Below the pieces are notes generated by a model that was not told where the DNA came from, ran no database searches, and saw nothing but the letters and a program-made list of their open reading frames with translations. From contig WYEK01000027.1 of NCBI GenBank assembly GCA_009903855.1, positions 1 through 54,282 of the forward strand: 54,282 bases of DNA. Direction: 5' to 3'. This DNA comes from Thermocrinis sp. (lineage in GTDB: Bacteria > Aquificota > Aquificia > Aquificales > Aquificaceae). Of this stretch, positions 6,828 to 15,358 are shown piece after piece (position 1 is the first letter of the stretch; each line of letters starts with the position of its first letter). Made by a program: the position numbers and the translations under genes.

Positions 6828-8246
6828 CCCCTCCCTAAAAAGAACCAAAAGGCTAAAGTAAAGGATAATACACATAGGTATTGCTAAAAGCAGGTGTATT
6901 TTTTCTTTCAAAAATAGACCAAACAGTCCCATCAGAAGGCTGGCAAGGGCTACCTTCACCGAACTTTCCATTAAAGTTTGCCAATCTATCAATTGGTAAG
7001 TTTTTCTCAGGAGGTATCCAAAGGAGAAGAGGGAGGAGGTAGCAGTGCCCAAAGCCAAACCCACCGCACCCAGCTTTAGCACAAAGGCATAAATAAGGGC
7101 ACTCGTGCCCTCAGACAAAATAGCCAACAGGCTTGCTTTCATGGGTGTAAGGGTGTCTCCTTTGGCAAAAAATACACTGCTGAGGGCTTTTTGGAGGGAA
7201 AAGAAGACAAGCCCCAAGCTGTAAGCCTTTAGCACATAAGAGACCATCAAAACATCAGTTCCAGAGAAGTTTCCTCTACCGTATAAAAGCCTTACAATTT
7301 GCTCTGAGAAGACAAGAAGACCTACCACTGCAGGAAAGGACAGCAAAAACAGAAAACGCATAGCTAAGGTTATGTTTTTGCTTCTGTCTTCACCCAAAGA
7401 GAGGGCAGAAAGCAAAGAGTTTGCCACGCCCACCGATATGGCGCCCAAAGGTAGTTGGAATATCCTGTTGGCGTAATAAAGGTAAGATATAGCACCCAAA
7501 GTCAAAAAGGAAGCCAGAAAGGTGTCTATAAAAAAAGATAGCTGGGCAACGCCAAAGCCCATAAGGGCGGGTATCAGCCTTTTGAACAAAAGCCGAACAT
7601 CGGGATGAAGCCTAAGGCTAAAACCCAAGGGAACGCCCCTTAAGAAGGGTAGATGAAAGGCAAATTGTAAAAAGCCTCCCACCAGAACGCCACCTATCAG
7701 TGCATAATAGCCAAGGCTCTGGGCAAAAAGGGCAATAACCAAGGAAAAACCTATGTTAAAAATTGCCTGAGCAAAGGCAGGCACAAAAAACACACCCCGG
7801 GTGTTCAAAAGAGCCATAAAAAAGGCAGATAGACCCACAAACAGAAGGTATATAAAGACCCATCTACCCATAAAAACTGCCAGATCAAAGTAAGGCTTAG
7901 CCCTCAAACCTGGTGCAATAATACTTATGAGATATTCAGCAAATAACACCCCCAAAAGAACTACCGATAGGTTTATGAGTAAATAGTAGCCCAAAGCTGA
8001 GCTCAAAAACTCTCTCTCTTTGCCCTCCTTTACCTGCTTAGCGTAAATTGGCACAAAGGCGGCGTTGAACCCACCCTCCCCAAAGAGCCTTCTGAAGGTG
8101 TTGGGTAGCCTAAAGGCAACAAAAAAGGCATCTGTTATCTGGGAGACCCCAAAGTGGTATGCTATAAGGGCATCTCTAATGTAACCTAGAACCCTGCTCA
8201 GGAGAGTTGCAAAGGAAAAGGAAAGACTGTGTTTTATGAGCTTCAT
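6768..8246 (-). CDS. murJ: Lipid II flippase MurJ
   Basis: Flips lipid II across the inner membrane for peptidoglycan synthesis; MOP exporter superfamily with about 14 hydrophobic helices. The N-terminus (LSFSFATLLSRVLGYIRDALIA) and the FRLPNTFRRLFGEGGFNAAFVPIY segment are diagnostic for MviN/MurJ. Length is 492 residues. The frame stays open to 8297, but that extension would run into the tRNA-Leu gene and encode unrelated residues; ATG 8246 starts where the family starts. The start codon lies only 7 nt after the encoded CCA of the tRNA and has no SD, so expression probably depends on cotranscription with, and processing of, the tRNA. It overlaps rpsT by 60 bp at the 3' end. Confidence 0.95.
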   Translation of the reverse strand: MKLIKHSLSFSFATLLSRVLGYIRDALIAYHFGVSQITDAFFVAFRLPNTFRRLFGEGGFNAAFVPIYAKQVKEGKEREFLSSALGYYLLINLSVVLLGVLFAEYLISIIAPGLRAKPYFDLAVFMGRWVFIYLLFVGLSAFFMALLNTRGVFFVPAFAQAIFNIGFSLVIALFAQSLGYYALIGGVLVGGFLQFAFHLPFLRGVPLGFSLRLHPDVRLLFKRLIPALMGFGVAQLSFFIDTFLASFLTLGAISYLYYANRIFQLPLGAISVGVANSLLSALSLGEDRSKNITLAMRFLFLLSFPAVVGLLVFSEQIVRLLYGRGNFSGTDVLMVSYVLKAYSLGLVFFSLQKALSSVFFAKGDTLTPMKASLLAILSEGTSALIYAFVLKLGAVGLALGTATSSLFSFGYLLRKTYQLIDWQTLMESSVKVALASLLMGLFGLFLKEKIHLLLAIPMCIILYFSLLVLFREGLLVASLNLGKGLVKKLLNP

Positions 8247-8253
8247 TGTCTGT

Positions 8254-8340
8254 TGGTGCCGGAGGCGGGAGTCGAACCCGCACGCCCTTTCGGGCACTGC
8301 CCCCTCAAGACAGCGCGTCTGCCAATTCCGCCACTCCGGC
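8254..8340 (-). tRNA. tRNA-Leu (anticodon GAG)
   Basis: An 87-nt class II tRNA with a GCCGGAG/CTCCGGC acceptor stem, discriminator A and encoded CCA (8256-8254). The anticodon arm is CTGTC-TTGAGGG-GGCAG, giving anticodon GAG, which reads CUC and CUU. A long variable arm with a CCCGAAAGGG-type hairpin and a TTCGA T-loop fit bacterial tRNA-Leu. A minus-strand TATAAT lies 10 bp upstream at 8356-8351. The murJ start codon follows after 7 nt. Confidence 0.97.
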
Positions 8341-8421
8341 TTTACTATTTATTATAACACACCTCTGGGCTTTTGGTTTGTGGTATAATAATACAAACAC
8401 CATAGGTAAGGAGGTTTGATT
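8341..8421. promoter_or_regulatory. Divergent promoters of tRNA-Leu/murJ and acpP
   Basis: For the minus strand, TATAAT at 8356-8351 serves the tRNA. For the plus strand, TATAAT at 8384-8389 serves acpP, followed by AAGGAGG (8408-8414) seven bases before ATG 8422. The -10 elements are 27 bp apart, so their -35 regions must overlap. No clear TTGACA is seen. Confidence 0.55.
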
Positions 8422-8658
8422 ATGGACCTGGAAACTAGGATTAAGGAGATCATCGCAGACCAGCTGGGCGTAGAAATTGAAAAACTTAGAGAGGACGCAA
8501 ACTTTGTGCAGGACCTTGGGGCAGACTCTTTGGATGTGGTGGAGCTTGTGATGGCTTTTGAGGAGGAGTTTGGCATAGAAATACCCGACGAGGATGCAGA
8601 AAAGATCAGAACGGTGGGGGATGTTATTAACTATCTAAAAGAGAGAGTGCAGACTTGA
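8422..8658 (+). CDS. acpP: Acyl carrier protein
   Basis: Carries growing acyl chains on a phosphopantetheine arm in type II fatty acid synthesis. The 78-residue acidic protein has the DSL motif, with the modified Ser at residue 36 (GADSLDVVELVM), and the usual FEEEFGIEIPDEDAEKI helix. I chose ATG 8422 over TTG 8416 because it has the ideal distance to AAGGAGG and matches family N-termini. It is followed by fabF with a 4-nt overlap, so the two are translationally coupled. Confidence 0.97.
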   Translation: MDLETRIKEIIADQLGVEIEKLREDANFVQDLGADSLDVVELVMAFEEEFGIEIPDEDAEKIRTVGDVINYLKERVQT

Positions 8659-9896
8659 AAAGGAGAGTTGTTGTTACGGGCCTTGGGGTAGTAAGCCCCA
8701 TAGGCACCGGAGTTGAAAAATTTTGGAAGAATTTAACAGCTGGTGTAAGCGGAATAGACATAATAAAAAGGTTTGACCCAGTAGAGATAGGTCTAAGCGT
8801 TCATATAGCGGGAGAGGTAAAAGACTTTAACCCAGAGCTGTACTTTGACAAAAAGGAGGCCCAGAAGGTCTCCGACTTCATAAAGTTTGCGGTGGCATCG
8901 GCGGAGGAAGCTATAAAGGACAGTGGGCTTTTGGAGGACAAGTTTGACCCTTACAGGGTGGGTGTGATAATTGGCACAGGTATAGGTGGTCTCAGGGACA
9001 TTGAAGAACAGCAAAAGGTCCTTATGGAGAAGGGTCCCAGAAGGGTATCTCCTTTTTTCATTCCCTATGGCATATCCAACATGGCAAGCGGGCTCATAGC
9101 CATTCGCTTTGGGCTGAAAGGTCCCAACTACTGCGTAGTCTCTGCCTGTGCCACGGGCAACCATTCCATAGGGGACGCCTTTAGGCTTATTCAAAGGGGA
9201 GATATAGATGTAGCCATAGCGGGTGGATGCGAAAGTGCCATCACACCCTTGGGAGTGGCTGGCTTTGCATCCATGAGGGCACTATCCACCAGGAATCATG
9301 AGCCCCAGAAGGCATCAAGACCCTTTGACTTGGAAAGGGATGGCTTTGTTATGGGAGAGGGCGCGGCGGTGCTCGTCCTGGAGGAGTACGAAAGGGCAAA
9401 GGCCAGAGGGGCAAAGATATACGCAGAGCTTGTGGGCTATGGTGCCACCGACGACGCCTATCACATAACTGCACCTTGTGCGGATGGTGAGGGGGCATAC
9501 ATGTGTATGAAGTTGGCTTTGGAGGATGCGGGCATTCCACCCACGGAGGTAGATTACATAAACGCCCACGGAACATCTACTCCGTTAAACGATAAATCTG
9601 AAACACTGGCAATAAAAAGGCTCTTTGGAGAGCATGCCTACAGGCTAAAGGTCAGCTCCAACAAATCTATGGTGGGGCACCTTCTGGGTGCGGCGGGTGC
9701 CTTGGAGGCGGTGGCAACTGTAAAGACCATTCAAGAGGGAATTATTCCACCCACCATAAACTTGGAACATCCAGACCCAGAGTGCGACCTAGATTACACT
9801 CCCAACGTGGCAGTCAAAAAAGAGGTGGTGGTGGCGATCTCTAACTCCTTTGGCTTTGGAGGCACCAATGCGTGCCTTGTCTTCAGAAAACTATAA
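8655..9896 (+). CDS. fabF: 3-oxoacyl-[ACP] synthase II (KAS II)
   Basis: Condensing enzyme that elongates acyl-ACP with malonyl-ACP. The thiolase fold with catalytic Cys165 (VSACATGNH), the first His in NAHGTSTPLND (about 305) and the second in GHLLGAAGALEA (about 342) are all present. Length is 413 residues, as usual. It starts at TTG 8655 inside the acpP stop (TTGA overlap), which suits coupling to acpP. The rnc gene starts inside its last 29 bases. The acpP-fabF-rnc order is common in bacteria. Confidence 0.97.
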   Translation: MKRRVVVTGLGVVSPIGTGVEKFWKNLTAGVSGIDIIKRFDPVEIGLSVHIAGEVKDFNPELYFDKKEAQKVSDFIKFAVASAEEAIKDSGLLEDKFDPYRVGVIIGTGIGGLRDIEEQQKVLMEKGPRRVSPFFIPYGISNMASGLIAIRFGLKGPNYCVVSACATGNHSIGDAFRLIQRGDIDVAIAGGCESAITPLGVAGFASMRALSTRNHEPQKASRPFDLERDGFVMGEGAAVLVLEEYERAKARGAKIYAELVGYGATDDAYHITAPCADGEGAYMCMKLALEDAGIPPTEVDYINAHGTSTPLNDKSETLAIKRLFGEHAYRLKVSSNKSMVGHLLGAAGALEAVATVKTIQEGIIPPTINLEHPDPECDLDYTPNVAVKKEVVVAISNSFGFGGTNACLVFRKL

Positions 9897-10554
9897 GGAA
9901 CTTGAAGATAAAATAGGTTATCACTTCAAAAACCCACATTATCTGCAAACAGCCCTTACCCATAGGTCTTACCAAAACAGCAGAGAAAACTACGAGCTTT
10001 TGGAATTTTTAGGAGACTCCATAGTAAATTTTTTGGTGGTTAGCTTTTTGGTGGAAAACTACCCCCATTACAAAGAGGGGGTTTTGGCAAGCATTAAGGC
10101 TTATTTGGTTAGCGAAGAGTTTTTGGCTTCTATGGCAGAAGAACTTGAACTGGATAAGTACGTCAGAATATCGGGCAAGAGAAGAACTGTTAGCAGTTCG
10201 GTGCTATCGGACCTCTTTGAAGCCCTCTTGGGTGCCATATACATGGATTCAGGCGGAGATATGAATAGCTTAAAAAAGCTGTTCCTTGAAAGGTATGGAG
10301 GAAAAATAAAGGAAGTCGTGGAAAAGGAGGCATACAAAAAGGATTACAAAACATTACTACAGGAACTAACCCAAGGCAGATGGAAAGATAGACCCATTTA
10401 CAGGTTGGTAAGTGTGAGCGGTAAAGAGCATGAAAAAATCTTTGAGGTGGAGTGCCAGATAAGGGAATACAGAGCAATAGGAAGGGGAAGGAACAAAAAA
10501 GAAGCCCAGCAAGAGGCTGCTAAAAAGGTCTATGAAATGCTTCAGAATACGTAA
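9868..10554 (+). CDS. rnc: Ribonuclease III
   Basis: Endonuclease for double-stranded RNA, acting in rRNA maturation. The RNase III signature ELLEFLGDSIVNF supplies E46 and D50, and SDLFEALLGAIY supplies D115 and E118, the four metal-binding residues. A double-stranded-RNA-binding domain fills about residues 150-228, ending with RNKKEAQQEAAKKVYEML. It closely resembles Aquifex RNase III. I prefer ATG 9868 to TTG 9850 since family members start shortly before the ELEDKIGYHF segment. It overlaps the fabF end by 29 bp and its own end overlaps a convergent gene by 13 bp. Confidence 0.95.
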   Translation: MRALSSENYKELEDKIGYHFKNPHYLQTALTHRSYQNSRENYELLEFLGDSIVNFLVVSFLVENYPHYKEGVLASIKAYLVSEEFLASMAEELELDKYVRISGKRRTVSSSVLSDLFEALLGAIYMDSGGDMNSLKKLFLERYGGKIKEVVEKEAYKKDYKTLLQELTQGRWKDRPIYRLVSVSGKEHEKIFEVECQIREYRAIGRGRNKKEAQQEAAKKVYEMLQNT

Positions 10555-11039
10555 GCTCCACCTGCCAACTTTTGATTAAAGGCCATACCATGTTCCAAAA
10601 CCTCTCTATAGACCAGAAGGGGCGTGAGTATAACTTTTATTTTCTCATCCCGATCTGCCAGGCTTACTATGTCTTCTAATGCTTTGGCAAGGGTCTCTAA
10701 GTTTTTGTTTATGCTGTTTACTGCGTCCAATCTCTCTATTTCTCTGCCCAGCTCTTCGGGTATGTTTGAAAGAAAGGTGATGTCAAAGTTGAAAATCTCG
10801 TAAAGGTCGTATATGTAGTCCAAAGCTTGGACTATCAGACTTTTAAAGTTAGCCTCAAAGTCCGCCAAAGTTCTTAATAGGCTTTCCTTTTCTTCTCCCT
10901 CAAGGCAGGATTCCACAAGGATCTTTATCTCTTCTACGTCTGCCCTTATTTCTCTGAAAAGCCCCTCCAAAAGGTCCAAGTTAAACTTAATCAGCCTATC
11001 CTGAACAAGCAGGTTTTTTAGCACCTCTAACTTTCTCAT
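10542..11039 (-). CDS. Helical protein of unknown function
   Basis: I do not recognise a family. The 165-residue product is acidic, with no Cys-based motif except one Cys (ESCLEGEE), no signal peptide and no membrane segment. It looks almost wholly alpha-helical, with Leu/Ile heptads that could form coiled coils at about 10-75 and 95-125. Its start lies 44 bp inside the end of the upstream Toprim gene, so the two are translated as a pair and may work together. The last 13 bp overlap rnc. Long continuous coding sense and coupling support it being real. Confidence 0.75.
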   Translation of the reverse strand: MRKLEVLKNLLVQDRLIKFNLDLLEGLFREIRADVEEIKILVESCLEGEEKESLLRTLADFEANFKSLIVQALDYIYDLYEIFNFDITFLSNIPEELGREIERLDAVNSINKNLETLAKALEDIVSLADRDEKIKVILTPLLVYREVLEHGMAFNQKLAGGAYVF

Positions 11040-11358
11040 ACAAATCCTCCACGTGTATCACTCCGTACTCTTTGAGCTTTTCCCTAAACTCATCTATCAA
11101 AATATAACCCTGAGAGGACAAAATTGCCACTACCTTTTTATGGATTCTCTCTCCGTGCTCATCCAGGTCAAAAAGGGGGATGACCTGCGGGGTGCCCTCG
11201 AGGATGTCTGCCAGGTCTGTTAGCCTCTTGCCCGCAATGGTTATCACGTTTTCTATTCCTAGCTTTTTTAGGGCTTCTTTGTCCCTTTTGCCCTCCACCA
11301 CCACTACCGCTGTCTTTGAAAGCTCTCTGAGCCTTTCTAACAGCTCACTCAGACCCAT
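10996..11358 (-). CDS. Small Toprim-domain protein
   Basis: A 120-residue protein that is mostly a Toprim fold: the nucleotide/metal Glu in VVVEGKRDKEAL (about 17-28) and the DxD motif in PLFDLDEHGER (about 60-70). This resembles RNase M5 and other small Toprim proteins rather than DnaG or a topoisomerase. A role in cutting or processing RNA or DNA is possible, but no substrate can be inferred. It overlaps the gamma carbonic anhydrase gene by 14 bp at its start and the helical protein gene by 44 bp at its end. It sits opposite rnc, which may be coincidence. Confidence 0.8.
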   Translation of the reverse strand: MGLSELLERLRELSKTAVVVVEGKRDKEALKKLGIENVITIAGKRLTDLADILEGTPQVIPLFDLDEHGERIHKKVVAILSSQGYILIDEFREKLKEYGVIHVEDLYEKVRGAKKPACSG

Positions 11359-11866
11359 TTAGGTAGCTATTTTTGTATGCTATGTAGTTTTGGGCAGACT
11401 GTTTTATGTATTCTATCTCTTCGGGCTTTAGGTCTCTTACCACCTTGGCAGGAAAGCCGGCCACTAAGACGCCGGAAGGGAATTTTTTGTTAGGGGTTAG
11501 CAGGGCACCAGCGCCCACAAGCACATAATCCTCTATCTCCACGCCGTCCATAACTATAGCCCCCATGCCTATCAACACGTAGCTTCCCACTTTGCATCCG
11601 TGCAATATAACCCTATGTCCTACCGTTGTGTAGTCTCCTATGATGGTGGGATAGGTATCGTGAGTAACATGGATCACCGAGTTATCTTGGATGTTTGTTC
11701 CTTTTCCTATACGAATGTAATTGACATCCCCTCTAACTACGGTGCCAAACCACAGGCTTGAGTCTTCACCTATTTCTACATCCCCCACTACCACCACATT
11801 CTCGGACATATAAACGGAGGGATGAATTTTGGGAAATATGCCCTTGTAAGGTTTTATAATAGCCAT
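11345..11866 (-). CDS. Gamma-class carbonic anhydrase-like hexapeptide protein
   Basis: Left-handed beta-helix protein of 173 residues, probably a trimer that hydrates CO2, or a related hexapeptide enzyme. The three expected zinc ligands are present: H66 (VIHVTH), H84 (VGH) and H89 (ILHGC). Repeated IGDYTTVGH/GSYVLIGMGAIVMDG-type turns show the hexapeptide repeat. It ends in the usual C-terminal helix (PEEIEYIKQSAQNY). It belongs to the YrdA/CaiE-like branch, for which carbonic anhydrase activity is proven in only some members. It lies in an operon after the PBP1A gene with a 1-bp overlap. Confidence 0.88.
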   Translation of the reverse strand: MAIIKPYKGIFPKIHPSVYMSENVVVVGDVEIGEDSSLWFGTVVRGDVNYIRIGKGTNIQDNSVIHVTHDTYPTIIGDYTTVGHRVILHGCKVGSYVLIGMGAIVMDGVEIEDYVLVGAGALLTPNKKFPSGVLVAGFPAKVVRDLKPEEIEYIKQSAQNYIAYKNSYLNGSE

Positions 11867-14097
11867 TAGGGCACCTCCTCTATCTTTGGTTGTTCTGGTG
11901 TTCTTCGTTGTTCTGGTAAAAACTGTGGTTCTACTATGCCTTCAAGCTCGTCCTTGGGTTTTTCCTGCTCTTGTTGTTCCTGCTTTTGAGAACATATTCC
12001 TTCTGTGCCAGCTACGAAAGCCATTGGAGTGGGACAATTTACAAAGATAACACCCTCCGGTACCGGGAAGTCCTCCTTTGGAAACATGTATGCAGCCACA
12101 GACATGAAATCAATCCAAATAGGCAGGGCTACCCGGGCACCGGCCATACCCTTTCCCATGCTCCTTTTTAAGTCAAAGCCCACCCAAACACCAGCTACTA
12201 TCTGAGGGGTAAATCCCACAAACCACGCATCCATGTAGTCGTTGGTTGTGCCCGTTTTTCCTGCCACAAACCTGTCTATGGAAGAGGCAGATGCCCCCGT
12301 TCCCTCCAAAACTACAGCCCTGAGCATATCCACAAGCACCCTTGTTTCTTGTGGTGGCAAAACCTGTTCACATTGGGGTCTGTTCTCCTCCAAAACCCGC
12401 CCGTCCGAAGAGACTATCTTGACTATAAAGTAAGGCTTACACCAAACACCAAGGTTTGCAAAGGCTTGGTAGGCGGAGGTTAGCTGTAAAGGTGTTGTTT
12501 CTACGCTACCAAGAGCCATAGAGTAATAGGGTTTTAGCTCCAATCCCAAACTTTTTCCCACCTGTATTGGCAAATCAAAGCCTATGTCTGCTAACAGATT
12601 TACAGTGGCGGTGTTTATACTTTTGGCTAAGGCAGTTCTCAAGGACACGTATCCGTACTCAGCTCCCTCGTAGTTCCTTGGCGTCCATTCTTTGCCTGTG
12701 GATGGGTCGTAAAAACTTCTGGGTGTGGCGTCTATTAAACTGGCCTGTGTGTAGCCCCTCATAAGGGCGGAGAGATATATAATCGGTTTTATGGCAGAGC
12801 CCGGTTGCCTTTTGGCATACACCGCCCTATTGTAAGGGCTCCTCATGTAAGAATATCCCCCAACCATTGCCCTTATGGCACCAGTCTTTGCATCCAAAGC
12901 TACCAAGGCACCCTGAAGGTCCGGCAGAACTTCCCACCTTAGCTCCTTTTTTACCTGATAAAACCTAACAAAAACATAGTCTCCCTTTTCAAAGGTAAGC
13001 TCACCCTTTTCTGCTTTAAACTCTTTGTCCCCTATTTCCACCACATACTCATCACCCTGCACGTCTTTTATCTTTCCTATGAGCACTTTGCCCGGTTTTA
13101 TATCCACCTTTTGCTCTTTGTAGAGCTTTTCTGCAGTGGAGTAATCCGCCGGAAGGGCTGGTATGCCGTTTGCCTTTGCCACCCGGTATATTCCTTTTTC
13201 TAATACTTGTCTTGCATGTTCCTGAAGGTCCTTGTCTATGGTGGTATATATAGCATAGCCCCCTGCTAAAATGGCTTCGCCATATTTTTCCACTACGTAA
13301 TCCTTTACATAATCCAAGAAGTAATCCATGCCGTAATATTTGTTTTCAGGTTTTAGCTTTAGCGGTTTCTTTGAGTAGATTTCGTACTCCTCCTTGGTTA
13401 TGTAGCCATCTTCTAACATTCTCAAGAGCACATAGTTGCGCCTTTCTAAGATCCTCTCTGGATTTCTAAAGGGGTTATACTTGGTGGGTGCCTTTGGCAG
13501 GCTCGCCAATACTGCGGACTCGTCCACCGTTAAGTCCTTTACCGATTTACCAAAGTATATGCGGGATGCTGCTTCTACCCCGTAGGCTCCCTGTCCAAGG
13601 TATATGTAATTAAGGTAAAGCTCCAAAATTTTGTCCTTTGAAAACTCCCTCTCTATTTTTATCGCCAAGAGGGCTTCTTTTATCTTCCTTGTTAGACTTC
13701 TCTCGGGCGTTAAGAAGAGGTTTCTTGCCAACTGTTGAGTAATGGTAGAAGCGCCCTGTTTTATGTCTTTGCTGTGAATGTTTATAATGAGTGCCCTTAG
13801 AATGGCTATGGGGTCTACGCCAAAGTGTTTGTAAAAGTTTTTGTCTTCTGCGGCTATAAAAGCGTACCTTGTGTGGGCGGGTATTTTATCAAGGCTAACG
13901 TAATATCTTCTCTGGAGGGCTATGTCTCCAAAGGGTCTTCCCTTGTAGTCGTATATGACCGTTGCCTCTGGGGGTTTCCAGTCTTTTAATGCCTTAGGTG
14001 AAGGCAAGCTGTTGTATAGGGCTAACAGGATGACGAAAAGCACAAGAAAGGGAACACCAAAAAAGATAGCCAGAATTAATCCAATTTTACGCACCAC
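11866..14097 (-). CDS. mrcA: Penicillin-binding protein 1A (bifunctional transglycosylase/transpeptidase)
   Basis: Polymerises and cross-links peptidoglycan on the outer face of the inner membrane. An N-terminal membrane anchor (about 5-28) is followed by a GT51 transglycosylase domain with EDKNFYKHFG and the QGASTITQQLARNLFL signature (about 85-130). The transpeptidase domain has the active Ser in GSAIKP, the SIN motif (AKSINTATV) and KTGTT. The tail is Gln/Glu/Pro-rich. Length is 743 residues. The start is GTG 14097, overlapping pyrC by 11 bp; no better ATG precedes the membrane segment. Housekeeping cell-wall gene inside the bioA-pyrC operon. Confidence 0.95.
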   Translation of the reverse strand: MVRKIGLILAIFFGVPFLVLFVILLALYNSLPSPKALKDWKPPEATVIYDYKGRPFGDIALQRRYYVSLDKIPAHTRYAFIAAEDKNFYKHFGVDPIAILRALIINIHSKDIKQGASTITQQLARNLFLTPERSLTRKIKEALLAIKIEREFSKDKILELYLNYIYLGQGAYGVEAASRIYFGKSVKDLTVDESAVLASLPKAPTKYNPFRNPERILERRNYVLLRMLEDGYITKEEYEIYSKKPLKLKPENKYYGMDYFLDYVKDYVVEKYGEAILAGGYAIYTTIDKDLQEHARQVLEKGIYRVAKANGIPALPADYSTAEKLYKEQKVDIKPGKVLIGKIKDVQGDEYVVEIGDKEFKAEKGELTFEKGDYVFVRFYQVKKELRWEVLPDLQGALVALDAKTGAIRAMVGGYSYMRSPYNRAVYAKRQPGSAIKPIIYLSALMRGYTQASLIDATPRSFYDPSTGKEWTPRNYEGAEYGYVSLRTALAKSINTATVNLLADIGFDLPIQVGKSLGLELKPYYSMALGSVETTPLQLTSAYQAFANLGVWCKPYFIVKIVSSDGRVLEENRPQCEQVLPPQETRVLVDMLRAVVLEGTGASASSIDRFVAGKTGTTNDYMDAWFVGFTPQIVAGVWVGFDLKRSMGKGMAGARVALPIWIDFMSVAAYMFPKEDFPVPEGVIFVNCPTPMAFVAGTEGICSQKQEQQEQEKPKDELEGIVEPQFLPEQRRTPEQPKIEEVP

Positions 14098-15358
14098 TTT
14101 TATAGACTATTTTACCATCCTTAATGGTTATAACTACCCGGCCTTTGAGGGTTTTTCCCCAGAGGGGTGTGTTTTGGGATTTGGAGAGGTTCGTTTCCTC
14201 GTTGAGGACCCACTCCTGGTCCGGGTCAAAAAGCACAAGGTTAGCCGGCGCACCTACCCTTATGCCTCTTTCCAATCCCAACAGCTTGGCAGGGTTTATG
14301 GAAAGCAGTTCCACCATTCTTTTTAGGTTTATGATCCCCCTTCTTACCAACTCTAAAGTCATAGGTAGTGCAGTCTGCAGACCTATCATACCAGGCATAG
14401 CATTTTCCAACAGACCCTTTTCCTTTTTGGCGTGTGGTGCGTGGTCTGTGGCTATGCAATCTATAGTGCGGTCCTTTATGCCCTCCAAAAGGGCCTGTAT
14501 GTCCTCTTCCCTTCTCAAAGGCGGATTAACCTTAGCGCTGGCACCGCTTTTTAAAAGTTCATCCTCCTCAAAGAGAAGATGATAAGGGTTGACTTCGCAG
14601 GATATGGGTGCGGATTTTTCCTTAAAGAACCTTATTATCTCCACAGAGAGCTTGGAAGAGAGGTGTTGGATGTGTATTCTTCCTTTGGTGTGATAGGAAA
14701 GGATACAATCCCTTGCCACCAAAACATCCTCAGCGCTCGGGCTTCTGTGGGCAATGCCAAGCAAAGAGCTAACATACCCTTCATTTATGTGCCCTCTTGC
14801 CAAGCCATCGTCCTCACAGTGGTTCATTACCAAAAGCCCAAGCTGTCTTGCCAACCTCAGGGCTTTCTCCATGAGCCTTGAGTCCATCAAAGGAGAGCCG
14901 TCATCGGTCAATGCCACACAGCCTGCGTTCTTTAAGGCAAAAAAGTCCGTCAGTTCCTTTCCTTGCCTTCCCTTGGTTAAAGCACCGGCGGGCAAAACTT
15001 CGCACAATCCCACCTCCTTCGCCCTTTGGATCACATACTGGGCAACCTCCGGGCTATCTATGGCTGGCTGTGTGTTGGGCATACACACCACCGTGGTAAA
15101 TCCTCCCGCTACCGCACACTTGCTACCGCTTTCTATGTCTTCTTTGTAAGTTTGTCCAGGATCCCTAAAATGCACATGCACATCTACGAAGGATGGACAG
15201 AGGATCAAACCACTCCCGTCTATTATTTCCGCATAGGGAAAGTTTAAGTTGTTGCCCACCGCCTTTATCTTTCCATCCTCTATTAGTAAATCTCCCACTG
15301 TGTCCAGATCTTGGCTTGGGTCTATTAGTCGGCTTCCCTTTATAAGGAGTGGTTTCAT
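14087..15358 (-). CDS. pyrC: Dihydroorotase, Aquifex-type
   Basis: Converts carbamoyl aspartate to dihydroorotate in pyrimidine synthesis. This is a 423-residue amidohydrolase with the metal motif HVHFRDPG (H61, H63), catalytic ATDHAPH and a zinc His in NHCEDDG. Asp153 (TDDGSPL) stands where many relatives have the carboxylated Lys, as in the Aquifex aeolicus enzyme, which uses one zinc and works in a complex with aspartate transcarbamoylase. It starts with ATG overlapping the bioA stop (4 nt) and overlaps the PBP gene at its end. Confidence 0.96.
   Translation of the reverse strand: MKPLLIKGSRLIDPSQDLDTVGDLLIEDGKIKAVGNNLNFPYAEIIDGSGLILCPSFVDVHVHFRDPGQTYKEDIESGSKCAVAGGFTTVVCMPNTQPAIDSPEVAQYVIQRAKEVGLCEVLPAGALTKGRQGKELTDFFALKNAGCVALTDDGSPLMDSRLMEKALRLARQLGLLVMNHCEDDGLARGHINEGYVSSLLGIAHRSPSAEDVLVARDCILSYHTKGRIHIQHLSSKLSVEIIRFFKEKSAPISCEVNPYHLLFEEDELLKSGASAKVNPPLRREEDIQALLEGIKDRTIDCIATDHAPHAKKEKGLLENAMPGMIGLQTALPMTLELVRRGIINLKRMVELLSINPAKLLGLERGIRVGAPANLVLFDPDQEWVLNEETNLSKSQNTPLWGKTLKGRVVITIKDGKIVYKSGA

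Noticed and set aside
8247..8297. A 17-codon N-terminal extension of murJ
   Set aside because: It lies within the tRNA-Leu gene and encodes residues not found in MurJ proteins; ATG 8246 matches the family start.
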